From positions 170,453-234,452 of the forward strand of contig CAVQYQ010000010.1 of assembly GCA_963718195.1 (NCBI GenBank): 64,000 nucleotides of DNA, in the 5' to 3' direction. Shown here piece by piece: positions 1 through 8,172 of the stretch; positions within the stretch are counted from its first letter, which is position 1, and every line of letters begins with the position of its first letter. The notes below the pieces were generated by a model. The model saw only the letters and a program-made list of their open reading frames with translations, searched no databases and was not told where the DNA came from. The position numbers and the translations under genes are program-made. The DNA comes from MADRE3 sp963718195 (GTDB lineage: Bacteria; Desulfobacterota; Desulfobulbia; Desulfobulbales; Desulfocapsaceae).

Positions 1-869
1 TCAATAAGCAGACTACCGGTAAAGAAGGCAGCTATAAAATAACCGGGAAATCCTGTAATGATTGGAATTATCGCATTCCTGAAAACATGTTTGTACAACA
101 CTGTCCTTTCATCAAGGCCTTTTGCCCGGGCAGTGAGCACATAGTGTTTGCCAATCTCTTCAAGGAACGAATTCTTGGTCAGCATGGTCATGACAGCAAG
201 GCTCCCCAGCGCGCTGGAGAGAATTGGCAAAACCATATGCCAGAGATAGTCAGTCATCTTGGCGAACAGACTCAACTCATGCCAATTATCCGAAACAAGG
301 CCACGCAGAGGAAAGATGTTAAAAAAACTTCCTCCGCCAAATAGAACAATCAATCCGATCCCCAGTACAAAACCTGGAATTGCATAGCCGACAAGAATAA
401 TTGTTGTGGTCAGCAGGTCAAAATTCGAACCATCACGCACCGCCTTAATAATACCCAGCGGTATGCAGACACCATAGACGATCATAAAACTCCATAAGCC
501 AAGAGACATGGATACCGGCATTCGCGAGATAACCAACTCCGCAACGCTTCTTTGATAATAATATGATGTACCAAAATCAAAATAGAGGTAACTTTTCATC
601 ATCGTTAGAAATCGCTCGACAGGTGGTTTATCAAAACCATAAAATTCCTGGATCTTGTCAAGTTTCTCCTGGTCGAGACCATCGCCGCCGCGGTAAAGTG
701 AATGAGCGGTGATGGTTTCCCCCCCTCCGTGATCAAATCCCTCCATCTCGGCAATAAGTTTTTCAACCGGACCGCCGGGAACAAATTGGGTCACGACAAA
801 GGTGATCAACATGACCCCAAACAGCGTGGGAATCATCAGGAAAAGACGCTTCATTATGTAGTAAATCAT
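1..869 (-). CDS. yejB: YejB-type ABC transporter permease (partial)
   Basis: Inner-membrane permease of an oligopeptide/microcin C type ABC importer (BPD_transp_1 family). The reading frame is open from the start at 869 to the window edge, so about 289 N-terminal residues are present and the C-terminus is cut off; the E. coli protein is about 364 residues. The N-terminus (MIYYIMKRLFLMIPTLFG, then QFVPGGPVE) and later stretches (YGFDKPPVERF, FPLRGLVSDN, TMLTKNSFLEE, FFTGSLLIE) follow YejB closely. The start at 869 gives the family's usual N-terminus; an in-frame ATG at 854 is the alternative. The periplasmic binding protein gene yejA, often upstream, is not found between this gene and rnd, where a 142-bp repeat lies instead. 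yejE and yejF would be expected beyond the window edge. Confidence 0.9.
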   Translation of the reverse strand, partial: MIYYIMKRLFLMIPTLFGVMLITFVVTQFVPGGPVEKLIAEMEGFDHGGGETITAHSLYRGGDGLDQEKLDKIQEFYGFDKPPVERFLTMMKSYLYFDFGTSYYYQRSVAELVISRMPVSMSLGLWSFMIVYGVCIPLGIIKAVRDGSNFDLLTTTIILVGYAIPGFVLGIGLIVLFGGGSFFNIFPLRGLVSDNWHELSLFAKMTDYLWHMVLPILSSALGSLAVMTMLTKNSFLEEIGKHYVLTARAKGLDERTVLYKHVFRNAIIPIITGFPGYFIAAFFTGSLLI

Positions 870-930
870 TGTAATCGGTCAGTTAACAGTTGAATAAAGT
901 TCTTATGAGTGACCTAATAATATAAAACTT

Positions 931-1072
931 GAGCCGTTTGCAAAATGATGATTTTCGTTCAAAGTCAAACCATGCGAAAAAATTTTACCGCAGGCATATA
1001 ATTGATATTCCGAGGATAAAATTTTAAACATAACGAAGAGGTTGAACGAAAAGGGTGTTTTGCAAGTGGCTC
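931..1072 (+). mobile_element. 142-bp MITE-like inverted-repeat element, copy 1
   Basis: First of three 142-bp copies. It begins GAGCCGTTTGCAAAA and ends TTTTGCAAGTGGCTC, an imperfect 15-bp terminal inverted repeat. Inner arms are also complementary (TTTTCGTTCAA near the left, TTGAACGAAAA near the right; AAAATTTTA against TAAAATTTT further in), so the whole unit can fold back on itself. It is flanked by the direct repeat AACTT at 926-930 and 1073-1077, as expected for a target-site duplication. By eye it differs from copy 3 at five positions. It lies in the yejB-rnd intergenic region and encodes no convincing protein. Parent transposase family not identified. Confidence 0.85.
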
Positions 1073-1316
1073 AACTTATCTGTTTTTTTCATCGCTCTAT
1101 GCACCGGTTCATTTCGGCAGAAATATCACCGTTGGAATACAGATACCTCCGGGTCCCTCTATTGTTAACAGAATTGGCAAAGAAAGTATTGAATTTATAT
1201 TCAATTTTTATTACAGCTTGGATTCTGACGGTCGCGCAAAATAGATAGGAAACGCACTCAATCATTTTTCTCACTCTGTGTGTAATGAATTTTCTTTTTA
1301 TGCAGGATAGCCACCT

Positions 1317-2423
1317 ATGATCAGCACCAAAAAAGAATTAGAGGAACTCATTAGCCGTGCTCAACGTGCTGGCAGCGTTGCCCTCGATACAGAATTCATC
1401 TGGGAGCGAACCTATTATCCCCGACTGGGTCTTATTCAACTTGCCCTTTCAGACGAGGAGTGCTACCTAATCGATCCCCTCGCACTAGAAGATCTGTCAC
1501 CCTTGGGGAGTCTGCTGAACAATAAAAATGTTGTAAAAATTCTTCACGATGCTCCCCAAGACCTGGCAATCCTGAGCAGGGTAACGCGATCCATCCCTGC
1601 TAATATTTTCGATACCAGGCTTGCTGCCGGATTTTCTGGATTGCCGTCAACAATTTCCCTGGCAAACCTGACCAACGTACTGCTTGATATTGACCTTGCT
1701 AAATCCCAGACGCGAACGAACTGGCTTTATCGTCCACTCGACCAGAGCCAGGTATCCTATGCACTTGATGATGTCCGCTACCTCAGAGCACTGAGAATTC
1801 TATTGCTCACCCGAATCATCGTACCCGAGATAAAAACATGGCTCCAGGCAGAGCTTGATATCCTCAATGACCCCCAATCATATTCAGGTGTAACGGACTA
1901 TGAACGGTATAAAAAAATCAGCGGAGCGGGTGGACTGAACAGGCACAAGCTTGCCGTTCTCCAGGAGTTGGCAGCCTGGAGGGAACAGGAGGCTCGGCAT
2001 CTTGACCGACCTCGCGGCCATATCATCACTGACAAAGCACTCCTCCAGATAGCCAAGGAAGAACCGAGGTCCCGCGCTGAATTAGAAAAAACCGGAATTA
2101 TCTCAAGCAAAAAATCTGGTAAATTCGGAGACCCAATCATCAAGGCTATTCTATACGTCAGGGATATCTCTGAAGCTGATTATCCGGCTATATCCGGACC
2201 AATCCGCTTAACAGCTCATGAGAAAAAGGTCTTTGAACGGTTGAACAACTTTATAAAGTTAAAATGTGAGATGCAGGATATTGACCCCCAACTTATCGGG
2301 ACTACAGCTGAAATGAAGCTGCTCTGCCGAAACCTCAACAACCCAGGCAGCCCTCTTCCAAAACGACTCACCACAGGTTGGAGAAAGAGTTTTCTTGACG
2401 AATTCTTTCGTCAACGATTTTAG
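1317..2423 (+). CDS. rnd: Ribonuclease D-like 3'-5' exonuclease
   Basis: Predicted 3'-5' exoribonuclease of the DEDD superfamily, acting in tRNA 3'-end maturation or RNA turnover. Residues 20-190 form the exonuclease domain: DTEFIWERTYYP (D24, E26) is Exo I, HDAPQDLAIL is Exo II, and YALDDVRYL is Exo III with its tyrosine. Residues about 210-290 resemble an HRDC nucleic-acid-binding domain (LAVLQELAAWRE, then ARHLDRPRGHIITDKAL). At 368 residues it has the usual RNase D length. ATG at 1317 follows an AGGAT ribosome-binding sequence. Its stop codon overlaps that of the convergent trxC by three bases, so the two 3' ends share sequence. Confidence 0.9.
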   Translation: MISTKKELEELISRAQRAGSVALDTEFIWERTYYPRLGLIQLALSDEECYLIDPLALEDLSPLGSLLNNKNVVKILHDAPQDLAILSRVTRSIPANIFDTRLAAGFSGLPSTISLANLTNVLLDIDLAKSQTRTNWLYRPLDQSQVSYALDDVRYLRALRILLLTRIIVPEIKTWLQAELDILNDPQSYSGVTDYERYKKISGAGGLNRHKLAVLQELAAWREQEARHLDRPRGHIITDKALLQIAKEEPRSRAELEKTGIISSKKSGKFGDPIIKAILYVRDISEADYPAISGPIRLTAHEKKVFERLNNFIKLKCEMQDIDPQLIGTTAEMKLLCRNLNNPGSPLPKRLTTGWRKSFLDEFFRQRF

Positions 2424-2869
2424 CCAGTACCTGCCAGACTCTCGAGTTTGGAAACAAGGAAAGACTCATCCGGTGCTCCAACTATCTGGTCAACGACTAT
2501 ACCGTTTTTAAAAAATAAAAGAGATGGAACGCCTCTTATCTGGTAATGCACAGCCGTGCCAGGATGATCATTGGTATTGATTTTAGCAACAACGACTTCT
2601 CCGGCAAACTGACCGGCAAGCCTTGAAATAAGCGGCATAATCGCCTGACATGGTCCGCATGTTGGAGCAAAAAAATCCACCATAATTGGAAGTTTCGTGT
2701 CTTTTATAAACTGTTGAAAGTCCTCATCGCGCAGGTTTACAGGCACCGCCTTGGATCCAACCGCAATCTTTTCACCGCACTTGCCGCATTGTGGGTTGAG
2801 GTGCTGCTTTTTCTCCGGAATGCGATTTTTGACCCGACAAGCCGAACAGGCAACGATAATTCCGCTCAT
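2420..2869 (-). CDS. trxC: Thioredoxin 2 (zinc-ribbon thioredoxin), atypical active-site flank
   Basis: Cytoplasmic thiol-disulfide reductase of the TrxC type. The N-terminus carries two CxxC pairs (C8/C11 and C28/C31) forming the zinc ribbon that separates Trx2 from Trx1. A thioredoxin fold follows at about residues 45-149, with CGPC (C71, C74), the cis-proline segment RGVPSLLFF and the FKNG turn. The residue before the first active-site cysteine is Thr70 (APTCGPC) where most thioredoxins have Trp; the Trp-to-Thr change is real in this sequence and could shift redox potential or partner choice. The 149-residue length fits the family. The gene ends against rnd on the other strand. Confidence 0.93.
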   Translation of the reverse strand: MSGIIVACSACRVKNRIPEKKQHLNPQCGKCGEKIAVGSKAVPVNLRDEDFQQFIKDTKLPIMVDFFAPTCGPCQAIMPLISRLAGQFAGEVVVAKINTNDHPGTAVHYQIRGVPSLLFFKNGIVVDQIVGAPDESFLVSKLESLAGTG

Positions 2870-3160
2870 GAAGTATCTCCATGAAATATAAGTTAGTGTT
2901 TCTACCGCACTGATTCCAGGTGGACACCACTAGCTGGTATCAGGATTAACCATAAGTTCGTTTCAGTTATCATGCAACCGGGGGCCACGGGGGTGAGCTA
3001 TGCTCTCTATTTATATCTGATCATTCTGCCCCTTTCAGCTGATCTGGTTGGCCAAAGAGCAGTGTTGTAATTTTTCCTCTGCTCTGTAATGTTATGAAAA
3101 ACCATTATCGGCCGCATTCCGCAACCCGCCAAATCAAACAGCCATAGATTGGAGTAAACC

Positions 3161-3445
3161 ATGAGTCTTTTTGAGAAAGTCTTTTCAATAGTTTCCCTTC
3201 TTTTTATCGTTCTGATGGCAGGTTTGCTCATCGCCATACCTGCTGCAAGAAATCTAAGTGTCTTTCTCCCATTGGCATTTTTGGGGGTTGCCATGAATGT
3301 CGGGTTATTATTTATCGTTTTCAAAGATATCTTTACCCGTTCGTTTCACCCGGAAAGCAAGAGATACTTGTGGGTAGTCCTCATTTTCCTCTTTCTTCCG
3401 GTTGTGGTGATTTATCTACCGATGCACGGATTCAAACCAAAATAG
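3161..3445 (+). CDS. Small three-helix membrane protein, function unknown
   Basis: A 94-residue hydrophobic protein with three probable membrane segments (about residues 8-30, 33-54 and 70-88). A GGAG ribosome-binding sequence lies just upstream of the ATG, which supports translation. The last helix with its K-R-Y-L-W-V-V start and proline break loosely recalls the short PLDc_N-type membrane proteins, but I cannot assign a family. It stands alone between trxC (opposite strand) and ffh, about 300 bases before ffh. No function can be stated. Confidence 0.6.
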   Translation: MSLFEKVFSIVSLLFIVLMAGLLIAIPAARNLSVFLPLAFLGVAMNVGLLFIVFKDIFTRSFHPESKRYLWVVLIFLFLPVVVIYLPMHGFKPK

Positions 3446-3747
3446 TTGGTCTTCCTCTCCAGACGGCCAGACAGTGGTCATACTGTTCAACGGCCCAACA
3501 GGACTCACCACCTGCGTGTCAAGGATCGTACAGGCTGACACTATTACGCACTTTTTCCACCCCGTTCAGTTCCTTTCTTGACTTATTTACATTTTCGAAG
3601 TATTTTAGTCTTCTTTTGATCCCGATATTTTTAGATAACTCTATGAAACCAGTGTGATATCGGCTCTGTTGGATCAGACAGCCTGCTGGCGTAGTTGTGC
3701 GCCAATTGGCTTTTTATATTTGAGTAAAAAGAGACTGCCGGATAACC
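3446..3747. other. Intergenic stretch upstream of ffh
   Basis: About 300 bases with no convincing gene. Near its end, TGGCG and CGCCA (about 3679-3697) can pair around an 8-base loop and are followed, after AATTGGC, by five T residues; this could be a weak terminator or leader hairpin ahead of ffh. I see no tRNA or SRP RNA here. Confidence 0.3.
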
Positions 3748-5100
3748 ATGTTCGAAAACCTGACTGATCGGCTCGAGGGGGTATTTAAAAAACTCCGGGG
3801 CCATGGAATCCTTACGGAAGACAACATTAAGGAAGCAATGCGTGAAGTTCGCATGGCGCTCCTAGAAGCTGATGTCAACTACAAGGTAGCCAGAGATTTT
3901 GTCGATGGTGTCACCGCCAAGGCAATCGGCCGTGAAGTGTCCCAAAAACTCTCTCCCGGTCAACAGGTCATAAAAATTGTGCACGAGGAGTTGGTTGAAC
4001 TCCTTGGGGGCAGTACTGAACAGATCAGACTGGACGGTCAGCAGCCGGTTATCATCATGATGGCTGGATTGCAGGGATCCGGGAAGACAACAACTGCAGG
4101 TAAACTGGCTGCCCTGTTCAAATCGAAGGGGCGTAAACCATATCTCGTTCCTGCAGATATTTACCGACCAGCTGCGATCGAACAGCTCCAGGTGCTGGGA
4201 AATCGACTCGGTGTTCCGGTCTACCCTTCAACCACCGATTTAAGTCCGGTTGAGATCTGTACCCGGGCAGTGGCTGAAGCCAAAGAGCAGGAATATGACA
4301 CACTGATCCTTGATACCGCCGGTCGCCTTCATATTGACGAAACGTTGATGGGCGAACTCAAAGAGATTCAGGCTTCTTTAATGCTCTCCGAAGTTCTGTT
4401 CGTCGCTGATGCGATGACTGGACAGGACGCGGTTACCGTCGCTGATAAATTTAATCAGGATCTTGAAATCTCCGGTGTTATTCTCACCAAAATGGAGGGC
4501 GATGCCAGGGGCGGCGCTGCCTTATCCATCAAGAATGTTACAGGAAAGCCAATCAAATACGTTGGTGTCGGTGAAGCGCTTGACGCGCTTGAGGTGTTTC
4601 ACCCGGATCGTGTCGCCTCCAGAATCCTCGGCATGGGCGATGTCCTGACGCTCATTGAAAAAGCTGAAGCGGTCGTTGATAAAAAGCAAGCTGACAAACT
4701 TGCCAAAAAGCTCCAGAAGAACGCCTTTACCCTTGAAGATTTCCTGGACCAGATCCAGCAAATCAAGAAAATGGGGTCGCTTGAGCAGATCCTCGGTATG
4801 GTTCCAGGGATCAACAAGTTGCGACAGTTAAAAGACGCCCCGGAACCTGATGAAAAAGAGCTGAGCAAGACCGAGGCAATCATTCGCTCAATGACACTGA
4901 AAGAGCGTCGCAACCACCGGATGATAGATTCAAGCCGCAGGCTGCGCATTGCCGCAGGTTCCGGCACTACTGTCGCAGACGTTAATAGAGTGCTGAAGAG
5001 CTACTCTGCCATGCTGAAGATGATGAAAAAGATGCGTGGCAAGCCGGGCGCCATGTCTGGCAAAAAAAGAAGAAAAGTTCCAAAAGGAATGAGACGATAA
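3748..5100 (+). CDS. ffh: Signal recognition particle protein Ffh
   Basis: GTPase of the signal recognition particle; binds 4.5S RNA and hydrophobic signal sequences and delivers ribosomes to FtsY at the inner membrane. The 450 residues show an N domain (1-90), a G domain with P-loop GLQGSGKTTTAGK, DTAGR (G3), TKMEGDARGG (G4 region) and a closing G5 segment, then a methionine-rich M domain (about 320-435) ending in a basic tail (KKRRKVPKGMRR). It heads the cluster ffh-rpsP-khpA-rimM-trmD, a widely conserved order, and the next gene starts about 80 bases downstream. Confidence 0.97.
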   Translation: MFENLTDRLEGVFKKLRGHGILTEDNIKEAMREVRMALLEADVNYKVARDFVDGVTAKAIGREVSQKLSPGQQVIKIVHEELVELLGGSTEQIRLDGQQPVIIMMAGLQGSGKTTTAGKLAALFKSKGRKPYLVPADIYRPAAIEQLQVLGNRLGVPVYPSTTDLSPVEICTRAVAEAKEQEYDTLILDTAGRLHIDETLMGELKEIQASLMLSEVLFVADAMTGQDAVTVADKFNQDLEISGVILTKMEGDARGGAALSIKNVTGKPIKYVGVGEALDALEVFHPDRVASRILGMGDVLTLIEKAEAVVDKKQADKLAKKLQKNAFTLEDFLDQIQQIKKMGSLEQILGMVPGINKLRQLKDAPEPDEKELSKTEAIIRSMTLKERRNHRMIDSSRRLRIAAGSGTTVADVNRVLKSYSAMLKMMKKMRGKPGAMSGKKRRKVPKGMRR

Positions 5101-5179
5101 CAACCAAGGCCTTGCAGGATGGCCAGATGGGTGATTACGGTTTTTACCCGCTACTACAACAGAGGAGGACATACCAGGA

Positions 5180-5425
5180 ATGGCAGTTCGTATACGTTTA
5201 ACCAGATTTGGCAGAAAGAAAAAGCCATTTTACCGAATTATTGTTGCCGACAGCCAGCGTGCTAGGGATGGTAAATTTCTTGATATATTAGGAACATACG
5301 ATCCCCTTCAAGATCCGGCAGTTATCAAGATTGACAATGACAAACTGCAGGATTGGCTCGGTAAGGGCGCATTACCGTCAACCACGGTAAAAAGCCTGAT
5401 AAAGCAATCGGCAGTAGGTGAGTAG
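5180..5425 (+). CDS. rpsP: 30S ribosomal protein S16
   Basis: Small-subunit ribosomal protein bS16. The 81-residue length is normal and the N-terminus (AVRIRLTRFGRKKKPFYRI) and LGTYDPL are diagnostic. A strong GAGGAGG ribosome-binding sequence precedes the ATG. The stop codon lies six bases before the khpA start, so the two are probably translationally coupled. Confidence 0.97.
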   Translation: MAVRIRLTRFGRKKKPFYRIIVADSQRARDGKFLDILGTYDPLQDPAVIKIDNDKLQDWLGKGALPSTTVKSLIKQSAVGE

Positions 5426-5431
5426 TTGACC

Positions 5432-5662
5432 ATGAAAAAACTCGTTGCCCACATTGCCGAATCACTGGTCGACCAGCCAGATCAGGTGACTGTGAGTCAG
5501 ACCGATAGTGATGATTCGGTTTCTATCGAGTTGTCGGTAGCCCAGGACGATCTTGGCAAAGTTATCGGCAAGCAGGGTCGCACCGCGCGAGCCATGCGAT
5601 CTCTACTGGCAGCAACTGCGGCACGGGAAGATAAGACTTCGCGACTTGACATCCTGGAGTAG
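5432..5662 (+). CDS. khpA: KhpA-type KH-domain RNA-binding protein
   Basis: Small (76-residue) RNA-binding protein with a single type II KH domain (YlqC/KhpA family), usually found between rpsP and rimM. The GxxG loop is GKQG within GKVIGKQGRTARAMR, matching the family. An in-frame TTG at 5426 directly abuts the rpsP stop, but ATG at 5432 gives the standard N-terminus and has an AGGTGAG ribosome-binding sequence inside the end of rpsP. In other bacteria KhpA pairs with KhpB to bind RNA; the partner is not in this window. Confidence 0.9.
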   Translation: MKKLVAHIAESLVDQPDQVTVSQTDSDDSVSIELSVAQDDLGKVIGKQGRTARAMRSLLAATAAREDKTSRLDILE

Positions 5663-5676
5663 GTGTTTCAGCTATC

Positions 5677-6231
5677 ATGTCAGTGCAGTTTTCATTTCCT
5701 GCTGATACGTACGTCCTGGTCGGCAAAGTGATCAGGGCTCATGGCCTGAAGGGAGATTTGAAAATTATACCATTTTCCAATCTTCATGAACAATTTAATA
5801 ATGACAGCCGATTTGCACTCATTGCAGATGACGGCCGGATGACAAAACTCCTCGGTACTGAGAAAATCAGATACCAGGGGAAACATATCATCCTGAAACT
5901 TGAGACAATTGACACTAGAGACGAAGCTGAGCTGACAATTTCCATGGGAGTGCTGCTCTGCCGGGAAGATCTGACTGATTTTGATTCAGATAGGCTTTAC
6001 CCTCATCAGGCCGAAGGATTGATCGTTCGTATTAAGTGCTCTTCTGAAGTCATAGGGATTGTTGAATCATCATTCAATAACGGTGCTCATGACATTATCG
6101 TTGTTCGTAAGGGCGGCGATGAGTTCCTGATTCCGCTGGTTGATACTATTGTCGTTTCCCATGATGACAGAGAAATTATCATTGATCCGCCACCGGGGTT
6201 GCTTGAAATCAACACCACTCCCGGTTCGTAA
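5677..6231 (+). CDS. rimM: 16S rRNA processing protein RimM
   Basis: Ribosome assembly factor that binds S19 and helps mature the 30S head. The N-terminal beta-barrel has the signature VGKVIRAHGLKGDLKI (residues about 16-31), and the C-terminal PRC-barrel includes LYPHQAEGLIV and FLIPLVDTIV. At 184 residues it is of normal size. It lies between khpA (15-base gap) and trmD (17-base gap) in the same transcription unit. Confidence 0.94.
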   Translation: MSVQFSFPADTYVLVGKVIRAHGLKGDLKIIPFSNLHEQFNNDSRFALIADDGRMTKLLGTEKIRYQGKHIILKLETIDTRDEAELTISMGVLLCREDLTDFDSDRLYPHQAEGLIVRIKCSSEVIGIVESSFNNGAHDIIVVRKGGDEFLIPLVDTIVVSHDDREIIIDPPPGLLEINTTPGS

Positions 6232-6247
6232 AAGGATATAAGCTGGC

Positions 6248-7015
6248 ATGCTCTTTTCAGTTTTGACAATCTTTCCAGATCTTCTTCACTCTCCGCTCAA
6301 TGAAGGAATCATTCGGAAAGCTCAGACTGATGGGAAAATTACTGTTGAGATCAGTAATATCCGTGACTTTACCACTGATAGGCATGCGATGACTGATGAC
6401 CGTCCCTTTGGCGGTGGCGAAGGGATGGTAATGAAACCTGAACCCCTTGCTGACGCAGTCAAGTATGTAGATGACGCCCACCCCGGTAACAAACGTGTCA
6501 TACTGCTAAGTCCTCAGGGAGGTTTATACAATCAGTCCGTTGCCCGGAGACTCTGTCGCGAAAATCACCTGATTCTGGTCTGCGGCCGCTATGAGGGTGT
6601 AGACGAACGGTTTCGATCAAGATATGTAGACGAGGAAATATCTATCGGTGACTATATCTTGACAGGTGGAGAACTGGCAGCAATGATACTTATTGATTCA
6701 GTCACCCGGCTTATCCCCGGAGTATTGGGATGTTCCGATTCAGCAGATAAGGATTCTTTCAGTCGCAACCTGCTGAAACATCCGCAATTCACGAGGCCTC
6801 GGACTTTTGAAGGTCACGATGTTCCGGCCGATCTGCTGAGTGGAGACCATAAGAAAATAGAGCACTATCGTCTCATCGCATCGGTAAAAAGAACTTTGGC
6901 CAGGCGACCTGAGCTTATTAATGAGTCATCTTTCAGTGACAGCGAAATGAAGATTTTGCAAAAACACGGACTGGACAAAGAGATTTCAGCGTTAAAGAAG
7001 TGTACCGGTATATGA
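6248..7015 (+). CDS. trmD: tRNA (guanine-N1-)-methyltransferase TrmD
   Basis: SPOUT-class methyltransferase that makes m1G37 in tRNA, preventing frameshifts. The 255 residues contain the deep-knot motifs LLSPQGGLYNQ, LVCGRYEGVDERF and IGDYILTGGELAA, and the tRNA-binding C-terminal domain with LLKHPQFTRP. Its stop codon overlaps the ATG of the next methyltransferase gene (ATGA at 7012-7015). Confidence 0.97.
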   Translation: MLFSVLTIFPDLLHSPLNEGIIRKAQTDGKITVEISNIRDFTTDRHAMTDDRPFGGGEGMVMKPEPLADAVKYVDDAHPGNKRVILLSPQGGLYNQSVARRLCRENHLILVCGRYEGVDERFRSRYVDEEISIGDYILTGGELAAMILIDSVTRLIPGVLGCSDSADKDSFSRNLLKHPQFTRPRTFEGHDVPADLLSGDHKKIEHYRLIASVKRTLARRPELINESSFSDSEMKILQKHGLDKEISALKKCTGI

Positions 7016-7584
7016 TAAAGCAACAGCCAGCATGTCTTGACATTGTCCTGTTGCATCACCCGGTGAGAAACAAAACAGGTGAAACGATTGGTTCAGCAGT
7101 AACAAATCTTGATCTGCATGACATTGCCCGGGTTGCTTGCACTTATGGCGTAAAAAACTATTATGTTGCAACACCATATGAAGATCAACACGAACTGATT
7201 GACGAAATCTTAGGTCACTGGCTGCACGGTCACGGAGCACGGTACAACCCCGCGCGGAAAGAAGCTCTGTCTCTTATCAAAACGGCCGAAAATCTTGATG
7301 GTGTGATAGAAGACGTGGTCTCCAGGACCGGAATGTCACCACTTCTTGTCACGACCAGCGCCAAGAAGCAGGAAAATGAGGTGCAGTACGAAGACCTCCG
7401 GTATCGTCTGCAGAATAACGGATCTCCGGTTCTTCTTCTGTTCGGGACAGCACACGGTATTGCAGATGAAATCATGGAAAAAGCGGATGCAGCGTTACCG
7501 CCAATTAGCGGTAATTCAACATATAACCATTTATCAGTACGCTCAGCAGTGTCGATCATCCTTGACCGCCTGCTTGGCATGTAA
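7012..7584 (+). CDS. PF09936-type SPOUT RNA methyltransferase, target unknown
   Basis: A 190-residue predicted S-adenosylmethionine-dependent RNA methyltransferase of the TrmD-neighbour family (RNA_Me_trans, PF09936). The C-terminal half shows SPOUT-knot features: SPVLLLFGTAHGIADE resembles the SAM-binding loop, followed by NHLSVRSAVSIILDRL. I chose ATG at 7012, which overlaps the trmD stop, over the upstream in-frame GTG at 7000. The family sits beside trmD in several phyla, suggesting a tRNA or rRNA target, but as far as I know the modified nucleotide is not established. The 142-bp element copy 2 begins 37 bases after the stop. Confidence 0.85.
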   Translation: MIKQQPACLDIVLLHHPVRNKTGETIGSAVTNLDLHDIARVACTYGVKNYYVATPYEDQHELIDEILGHWLHGHGARYNPARKEALSLIKTAENLDGVIEDVVSRTGMSPLLVTTSAKKQENEVQYEDLRYRLQNNGSPVLLLFGTAHGIADEIMEKADAALPPISGNSTYNHLSVRSAVSIILDRLLGM

Positions 7585-7621
7585 AACGTAAAAGACACAG
7601 ATAGTATTTTAATAACCAGTC

Positions 7622-7763
7622 GAGCCTTTTGCAAAAGGATGATTTTCGTTCAGCGTCAAGGCATGCAAAAAATTTTTACCGCAGGCATATAATTGATATT
7701 CCGAGGATAAAAATTTAAGCATAACGCAGAGGTTGAGCGAAAAGGGCGTTTTGCACGTGGCTC
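7622..7763 (+). mobile_element. 142-bp MITE-like inverted-repeat element, copy 2
   Basis: Second 142-bp copy, the most diverged of the three by eye, with the same ends (GAGCCTTTTGCAAAA; TTTTGCACGTGGCTC). It is flanked by AGTC at 7618-7621 and 7764-7767, a 4-bp direct repeat. It separates the PF09936 methyltransferase gene from rplS, and its right end is 29 bases before the rplS ATG, so a transcript from upstream would carry the folded element directly before the rplS ribosome-binding region. Confidence 0.85.
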
Positions 7764-7792
7764 AGTCAAATGATTCAGACCAAGAGAATAGT

Positions 7793-8143
7793 ATGAGTAC
7801 AATTATTGATAAAATCGACCAGGAACAGATGAGGATGGATCACCCCGATTTCCGACCAGGAGATACGGTAAAAGTTCACATCCGCATTATTGAAGGAAGT
7901 AAAGAGCGTGTTCAGATTTTCCAGGGTGTCGTTATCAAGCGAAAGCGCGGTGCCATGGATGCCTCTTACACAGTTCGTAAAATCTCTCACGGTGTCGGGG
8001 TTGAAAAAACATTTGCTCTGCACAACCCGAGAATCGAAAAGATCGAACTGGTGACACGAGGCCGAGTCAGGCGCTCCCGTCTCTACTACCTCCGTGAACG
8101 ACGTGGCAAGGCAGCCCGTATTCGCGAACGTGGAATTCGCTAG
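7793..8143 (+). CDS. rplS: 50S ribosomal protein L19
   Basis: Large-subunit ribosomal protein bL19, at the 30S-50S interface. The 116 residues include FRPGDTVKVHIRI, FQGVVIKRKRG and SRLYYLRERRGKAARI. The reading frame extends upstream to a TTG at 7733 inside the 142-bp element, but those 20 residues are element sequence; ATG at 7793 gives the normal L19 N-terminus. The ribosome-binding sequence is weak (AAGAGA). The nearby element may influence access to this start. Confidence 0.96.
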   Translation: MSTIIDKIDQEQMRMDHPDFRPGDTVKVHIRIIEGSKERVQIFQGVVIKRKRGAMDASYTVRKISHGVGVEKTFALHNPRIEKIELVTRGRVRRSRLYYLRERRGKAARIRERGIR

Positions 8144-8172
8144 ATTATCTCAGCGATACATCTATTCCACCT

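Noticed and set aside
1188..1205. AT-only hairpin ATTGAAT-TTAT-ATTCAAT before rnd
   Set aside because: Perfect but without G-C pairs beyond one per arm; too weak to call a terminator or operator.
1042..1248. 68-residue plus-strand frame
   Set aside because: It begins inside element copy 1 and has no ribosome-binding sequence or recognisable motif.
3370..3657. 95-residue plus-strand frame after the small membrane protein
   Set aside because: Overlaps the supported gene in another frame, Ser/Thr/Pro-rich without motif; likely chance.
7733..7792. Upstream extension of the rplS frame from TTG
   Set aside because: These codons are element sequence and also occur at the corresponding place in copy 1; L19 begins normally at 7793.
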